The translations under genes and the position numbers were made by a program. The notes beneath the pieces were generated by a model. It was given only the letters and a program-made list of their open reading frames with translations. It ran no database searches and was not told where the DNA came from. From NCBI RefSeq assembly GCF_023073335.1, contig NZ_JADPJG010000032.1, positions 549,858-613,857 on the forward strand: a DNA stretch of 64,000 nt. The letters run 5' to 3'. Of this stretch, positions 60,208-64,000 are shown piece after piece. Each line of letters starts with the position of its first letter. Positions within the stretch are counted from its first letter, which is position 1. The stretch comes from Bradyrhizobium sp. 21. Its GTDB lineage: Bacteria > Pseudomonadota > Alphaproteobacteria > Rhizobiales > Xanthobacteraceae.

Positions 60208-60936
60208 ATGCAATCGGCTCTCTATGTGGGATTGTCGGCGCAGGTCGCCCTCGAAAAGCGCCTCCAGACGATCGCCAACAACGTCGCCAACGTCAACACG
60301 GCGGCGTTCCGCACCGACGTGGTGAAGTTCGAGACCGTGCTGTCCAAGGCGGGCGCGAACCCGGTCGCCTTCTCCTCGCCCGGCGACAACATCATCTCGC
60401 GCGAGATGGGCAGCATCACCGAGAGCGGCAATCCGCTCGACGTCGCCGTCGTCGGACAGGGCTGGATCGCCTTCGCCGGCCCGAACGGCACGGTCTATAC
60501 GCGCGACGGCCGGCTCCAGATCGCCCCCAACGGCGACCTTCAGACCGTGTCCGGCTTCCCCGTCGTCGATTCCGGCGGCGCGCAGATCACGCTCGATCCG
60601 AACGGCGGGCCGGTCGCGATCGCGCGCAGCGGCGCAATCAGCCAGGACAACAACGAGATCGGCACCATCGGCCTGTTCAACATTCCCGCCGACGCCAATC
60701 TCGACCGCTACGGCAATTCGGGCGTCACGCCCGACCGGCCCGCGACCGCCATCGCCGATTTCTCCCGCGACGGCTTCAAGCAGGGCTATGTCGAGGGCTC
60801 CGGCGCCAATCCGATGATGGAATTGACGAAGCTGATCGCGGCCTCGCGGGCCTTCGACGGCACCAATTCGATGATCGAGGGCACTGAGAGCTCGCTCCAG
60901 AACGCAATCCGGACGCTGGGCGAACCCGGCAAGTAG
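60208..60936 (+). CDS. flgF: proximal rod protein FlgF
   Basis: 242 residues. N-terminal YVGLSAQVALEKRLQTIANNVANVNTAAFRTDVVKFE and C-terminal VEGSGANPMMELTKLIAASRAFDGTNSMIEGTESSLQNAIRTLG are rod-protein ends; the size separates it from FlgG (262) and FlgE (417). GGAAG precedes the ATG at 60208. Second gene of the DUF1217-flgF-fliI operon. Confidence 0.93.
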   Translation: MQSALYVGLSAQVALEKRLQTIANNVANVNTAAFRTDVVKFETVLSKAGANPVAFSSPGDNIISREMGSITESGNPLDVAVVGQGWIAFAGPNGTVYTRDGRLQIAPNGDLQTVSGFPVVDSGGAQITLDPNGGPVAIARSGAISQDNNEIGTIGLFNIPADANLDRYGNSGVTPDRPATAIADFSRDGFKQGYVEGSGANPMMELTKLIAASRAFDGTNSMIEGTESSLQNAIRTLGEPGK

Positions 60937-60972
60937 ACTGCGCATCGCGCGCAATGAGGTTGGACGGTTTCC

Positions 60973-62298
60973 TTGAACGCTCTTCGGCAACTTGAGTGGG
61001 CGCTGCTGGAGCTTCAGCAGAGCACTCCCCTGGCAAGCGTCAGCGGCGCGATCTCCGAGATCGCGCCGACGCATTTCCGCGTCTCCGGCCTGTCGCGCTT
61101 CGTCAGGCTTGGCGAACTGATCGGCGTCAACTCCGGCGGTAAGCCCCAGATCGGCGAGGTGGTGCGGATCGACAGCGAGGGCATCATCGCCAAGCCGTTC
61201 GACCGGCAGTTCGCCGGCGGCCTCGGCTCGGTCGCCTACCGGATGCCGCCACTGTCCTTCGCGCCCGATCCGAGCTGGAAGGGCCGCGTCATCAACGCGC
61301 TCGGGGCGCCGCTGGACGGACAGGGCCCCCTCACCCCGGGATCGCGTGCGGTCTCGGCCGAGGCGGAGGCGCCTGCGGCCATGAAGCGCGCGCGCGTCCA
61401 CAAGCCGATGCGCACCGGCGTACGCGTCATCGACCTGTTCGCCCCGATCTGCGCCGGCCAGCGCGTCGGCATCTTTGCCGGATCCGGCGTCGGCAAGTCG
61501 ACGCTGCTTGCGATGCTCGCCCGCAGTCAGGGTTTTGACACCGTCGTGCTGGCCCTGGTCGGCGAGCGCGGCCGCGAGGTGCGCGAGTTCATCGAGGACG
61601 TGCTGGGCACCGATCGTCACCGGGCTGTCACAATCGTGTCGACGGGAGACGAAAGCCCGATGATGCGGCGGTTGGCGCCGAAGACGGCCATGGCGGTCGC
61701 CGAATATTTCCGCGACCGGGGCGAATCGGTCCTGCTCATGGTCGATTCGATCACCCGCTTCGCCCACGCCGCCCGCGAGGTCGCGCTCGCGGCCGGTGAG
61801 CCCGCGGTCGCGCGCGGCTACGCGCCCACCGTCTTCACCGATCTGCCGCGCCTTCTGGAGCGCGCCGGACCCGGTGAGGAGGGATCCGGGACGATCACCG
61901 GGATTTTCTCCGTGCTGGTGGACGGCGACGATCACAACGAGCCGATCGCCGACACCATCCGCAGCACGCTCGATGGGCACATCGTGCTCTCCAGGCACAT
62001 CGCCGACCAGGCGCGCTATCCTGCTGTGGACGTTCTGGGCTCCGTCTCCCGCCTCGCCCATAACGTCTGGGACCCCGAAGAACGCGAATTGGTGAGCAAG
62101 CTGCGCACCATGATCGCCAAATACGAGGATACGCGCGACCTTCGCCTGATGGGCGGATACCAGCCAGGACGCGATTCGGGTCTCGACCAGGCGGTCGACA
62201 TGGTACCGAGAATCTACGGCGCGATGCGGCAGGACGCCTCCGCTCCGCCAAGCGCCGATCCGTTCCGCGAACTGCGGGACATGCTCAAGGGCGAGTAG
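60973..62298 (+). CDS. fliI: flagellum-specific ATP synthase FliI
   Basis: 441 residues. P-loop GSGVGKSTLLAMLA, Walker B region VLLMVDSITRFAHAARE, the arginine-rich YQPGRDSGLDQAVDMVPRIYG near the end, and GERGREVREFIEDVLG place it as the export ATPase, homologous to F1-beta. It releases chaperones and unfolds substrates with FliH and FliJ. The start is a TTG at 60973 (MNALRQLEWALLEL); an ATG 19 bp upstream is out of frame, so the unusual start seems real. No clear terminator follows. Confidence 0.93.
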   Translation: MNALRQLEWALLELQQSTPLASVSGAISEIAPTHFRVSGLSRFVRLGELIGVNSGGKPQIGEVVRIDSEGIIAKPFDRQFAGGLGSVAYRMPPLSFAPDPSWKGRVINALGAPLDGQGPLTPGSRAVSAEAEAPAAMKRARVHKPMRTGVRVIDLFAPICAGQRVGIFAGSGVGKSTLLAMLARSQGFDTVVLALVGERGREVREFIEDVLGTDRHRAVTIVSTGDESPMMRRLAPKTAMAVAEYFRDRGESVLLMVDSITRFAHAAREVALAAGEPAVARGYAPTVFTDLPRLLERAGPGEEGSGTITGIFSVLVDGDDHNEPIADTIRSTLDGHIVLSRHIADQARYPAVDVLGSVSRLAHNVWDPEERELVSKLRTMIAKYEDTRDLRLMGGYQPGRDSGLDQAVDMVPRIYGAMRQDASAPPSADPFRELRDMLKGE

Positions 62299-63145
62299 CA
62301 AGTCACAGGCTGAGACGGCGCGCGACCCCGCGCTCGCTCCTTGCTCGTTGTTTTCGACAGGCGATTGCACATGCCGCCACGCTTCCAGCGCATGCGCGTG
62401 CACGGCCGCCCCCGGTTTTCGTCGCGACACGCCTCCACCATTCGGGCGAGGGAATCAGACGATCGCGCCTAAAGCGACTGAGCCGGCGATTTCCGCGATC
62501 CCTGCCCGGACAACCGGCGCGTGCAATTCCAACGAGTTCTCCTGAGGGAACCCACAAGTTGTGGATGACAAGTCGGTGCACATCGTCGTCATGCACAAGC
62601 TTCAATCAATTTGCATCAACCACGGACAGCAACGTGCCGTGCAATCAAACTGTCGCATAGTTGCGTACATGCTTGCAGGACAGCGTATTGCGATCACCAT
62701 CATGTGTACCTAGCAGCGAGATTGTCTTGAACGTTACATTCGCCTGTGACGACATCCCGTCTTGGAGAGGGTCTCTACTTGATTTTGTTGAGAAGCTCAT
62801 TCATCGTTTCGGTGGGGCATAAGAAACGTCTGCTTGTGACTTGAACTTTAGGGGCTTCGGTTGAACTACTCCGATCCATCGTCTGCTGGCGACGGTAACT
62901 CGGGCTCCCGTGCGACGACGACACGCTTGGCATGCCCTCAGCAACATCGCTTCCCGCGCCGTAGCTTGCAGTGCCAGTCAGTCCAAGTCGGCGGCCGGGC
63001 AGTCCGTGCTTTCACGCGAGAGAAGAGCGTGCTCCATGTGTCGGACATTGCGGGTGGTGCGGCTTCTCGCAAGGGATTCGTGCGCAACGACGGAAGGCGG
63101 CTCCGGGGCGCCGCAGACGTGATTCCCGGGGCAAGGTAGGAATTC
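62299..63145. other. 847-bp non-coding region between fliI and the second marR
   Basis: No credible gene. From ~62540 to 62870 it is markedly more AT-rich than its surroundings. It contains a TTGAAC-like and other promoter-like hexamers but no pair I can defend, and no strong hairpin. It should hold the marR promoter and probably a terminator for fliI. Confidence 0.5.
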
Positions 63146-63781
63146 ATGCCATTGGCACGAGAGGCCGTCGAGCTGCTGGTCCAAGCGGCGAGGGCTTGGT
63201 ATTTCGAAGGCAATCAGCATGGGTTGCGTGATCGGGAATGGATGGCGCTGCGCTTTCTCGGCCGCGCCAACAGGTTTTCGCGCACGCCGTCCGCTCTGGC
63301 CGGATTCATCGGCGCTACCAGGGCGACGGCGTCGCAGATCGTCAAGACGCTGGAGAGCAAGTCCTTCCTGGTGCGGAAACCCTCGCTTGAGGACAAGCGT
63401 TCCGTCGTGCTCCACGTCACTGCGCAGGGCGAGAAATGCCTGAGCCAGCACGATCCGATCAATCACGTGATGAACGCGGTCACGTCGCTCGGAACGGACG
63501 AGTGCGTCAGGCTGCGCGACTCGCTGCGGGAGGTCCTCAATCACCTCGACGCGGCACATCTGCGGCTCGATGCCAGCATCTGCCGGGACTGCATGTTTCT
63601 CGCCGAACGGGGCCCGGGCACCGGCAAGGGACGCGCGACCGCAGAATTCATGTGCCGGCTGTATCGCGCCCCGGTCTCGCTCGAGGAGACCGAACTGCTC
63701 TGCACCAGTTTCGAGCGCACCCGCGACCGTCCGAAGCTCGAGGAACATCTCGACCGCGCGCGCGTGGCGAGCCAGGGCTGA
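63146..63781 (+). CDS. MarR-family regulator with four-cysteine C-terminal tail (copy 2)
   Basis: 211 residues. The winged-helix part (LRFLGRANRFSRTPSALAGF, then ATASQIVKTLESKSFLVRKPS, then DKRSVVLHVTAQG) is strongly similar to the MarR protein at 25202-25777, as is the N-terminal LAREAVELLVQAARAWYFEG. The tail has CRDC, 20 residues, C (MCRLYRAP), 15 residues, C (LLCTSF), the same cysteine plan as the paralogue. A further 25-residue tail follows. AAGGTAGGA precedes the ATG. Flanks the flagellar locus on the side opposite to copy 1. Confidence 0.87.
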   Translation: MPLAREAVELLVQAARAWYFEGNQHGLRDREWMALRFLGRANRFSRTPSALAGFIGATRATASQIVKTLESKSFLVRKPSLEDKRSVVLHVTAQGEKCLSQHDPINHVMNAVTSLGTDECVRLRDSLREVLNHLDAAHLRLDASICRDCMFLAERGPGTGKGRATAEFMCRLYRAPVSLEETELLCTSFERTRDRPKLEEHLDRARVASQG

Positions 63782-63853
63782 GGCGCACGCGATTTCCGGG
63801 AAAGCTTCGGCGGACACGTCGCTGCGCTCGCAATTGCTCGTAGGAGAGCGAAC

Positions 63854-63925
63854 GCGAAACCCATCGCGCTCTCGTCCGCACCAAAGCATGATGGGTTTCG
63901 CAAGGGCTCTACCCATCCTACGGCC
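63854..63925. repeat. GCGAAACCCATC palindromic repeat
   Basis: GCGAAACCCATC-N24-GATGGGTTTCGC, a perfect 12-bp inverted repeat, followed by GGGCTCTACCCATCCTACG. From memory this is a common dispersed bradyrhizobial repeat family. The rest of 63782-64000 shows no gene. Confidence 0.7.
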
Positions 63926-64000
63926 TCGCAGACGCGCCTTCGCAGCCTCGCGGCGCGTTTCGCCCGAGGTTTGCCTGGTCCCTATTCTTCTTGCCACCCT

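Noticed and set aside
27564..62298. Chemotaxis genes, visNR, fliD, fliS or a dedicated sigma factor
   Set aside because: None found in the flagellar locus; lateral rhizobial systems of this type do not need fliD/fliS here, and control genes may be elsewhere.
59407..62430. A 1007-codon open frame on the minus strand across DUF1217, flgF and fliI
   Set aside because: It lies antisense to three genes with clear family motifs; the translation is Arg/Gly/Asp/Ala-rich without recognisable domains, typical of GC-rich antisense frames.
62299..63145. Short open frames between fliI and the second marR
   Set aside because: All are under 100 codons, lack ribosome sites and family features, and lie in AT-richer sequence with poor codon structure.
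1..64000. tRNA, rRNA, CRISPR arrays, transposases, prophage or integrase genes
   Set aside because: I looked for these and saw none; repeats present are short palindromes, not direct-repeat arrays, and no gene shows a mobile-element motif.

Overview
Organism. The window is GC-rich, tightly packed DNA from an alphaproteobacterium, most likely a Bradyrhizobium or a close relative. The genus call rests on four things: a Sinorhizobium-type flagellar gene order with flaF/flbT, motC/motE and a Rem/LafR-like regulator; two short tandem flagellins of about 312 residues, as in bradyrhizobial lateral flagella; several families of short palindromic intergenic repeats that I remember as typical of Bradyrhizobium; and many ABC, TRAP and MHS transporters. 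It is inferred by reading alone.

Layout. (1) 1-4845: two type-B carboxylesterases (the first runs off the left edge), an MHS-family transporter, and a divergent TetR regulator. (2) 4984-12067: a minus-strand operon with a complete polyamine-type ABC transporter (ATPase, binding protein, two permeases) that also encodes a HAD-type hydrolase and an FAD amine oxidase; a divergent LysR gene probably controls it. (3) 12061-19862: a hexuronate/aldonate utilisation locus with uxuA, an idonate-type zinc dehydrogenase, a three-part TRAP transporter and a GntR repressor, divergent from uxuB; a UxuR-like operator lies between gntR and uxuB. (4) 19963-24523: a SnoaL-like protein, a HAD phosphatase, an NAD(P)-binding epimerase-like protein, a secreted serine hydrolase and a Tat-exported dienelactone hydrolase-like protein. 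(5) 25202-26745: a MarR regulator with a four-cysteine tail and a membrane-anchored coiled-coil protein of unknown role.

(6) 27564-62298: an almost complete lateral-type flagellar locus. The regulator (lafR/rem-like) is on the plus strand. Facing it on the minus strand is a run reading, in transcription order, motA-fliM-(small membrane protein)-fliN-fliG-flhB, flgB-flgC-fliE-flgG-flgA-flgI-motE-flgH-fliL-fliP, two flagellins, fliF-fliH-motB-motC-fliK-lytic transglycosylase, then flgE-flgK-flgL-flaF-flbT-flgD-fliQ-flhA-fliR-(fliJ-like)-(flgJ N-domain)-(flgN-like)-(hypothetical). A DUF1217 protein, flgF and fliI run divergently on the plus strand. Genes are chained by 4-bp ATGA/GTGA/TTGA overlaps. 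No chemotaxis genes, visNR, fliD or fliS are present. (7) 63146-63781: a second MarR regulator, paralogous to the first, closes the flagellar region on the other side.

Main points of interest. The two flagellin genes share an approximately 85-nt leader with compensatory base changes in its stems, so it is a structured RNA. A 14-17-nt motif recurs in the same orientation about 45-65 bp before flgE, motA and the DUF1217 gene, with a weaker copy before flgB. The Rem/LafR-like regulator has lost the phosphoacceptor Asp and the conserved Lys of its receiver domain. The two MarR paralogues flanking the flagellar locus share a CX2C-X19/20-C-X15-C tail that could bind a metal or Fe-S cluster.
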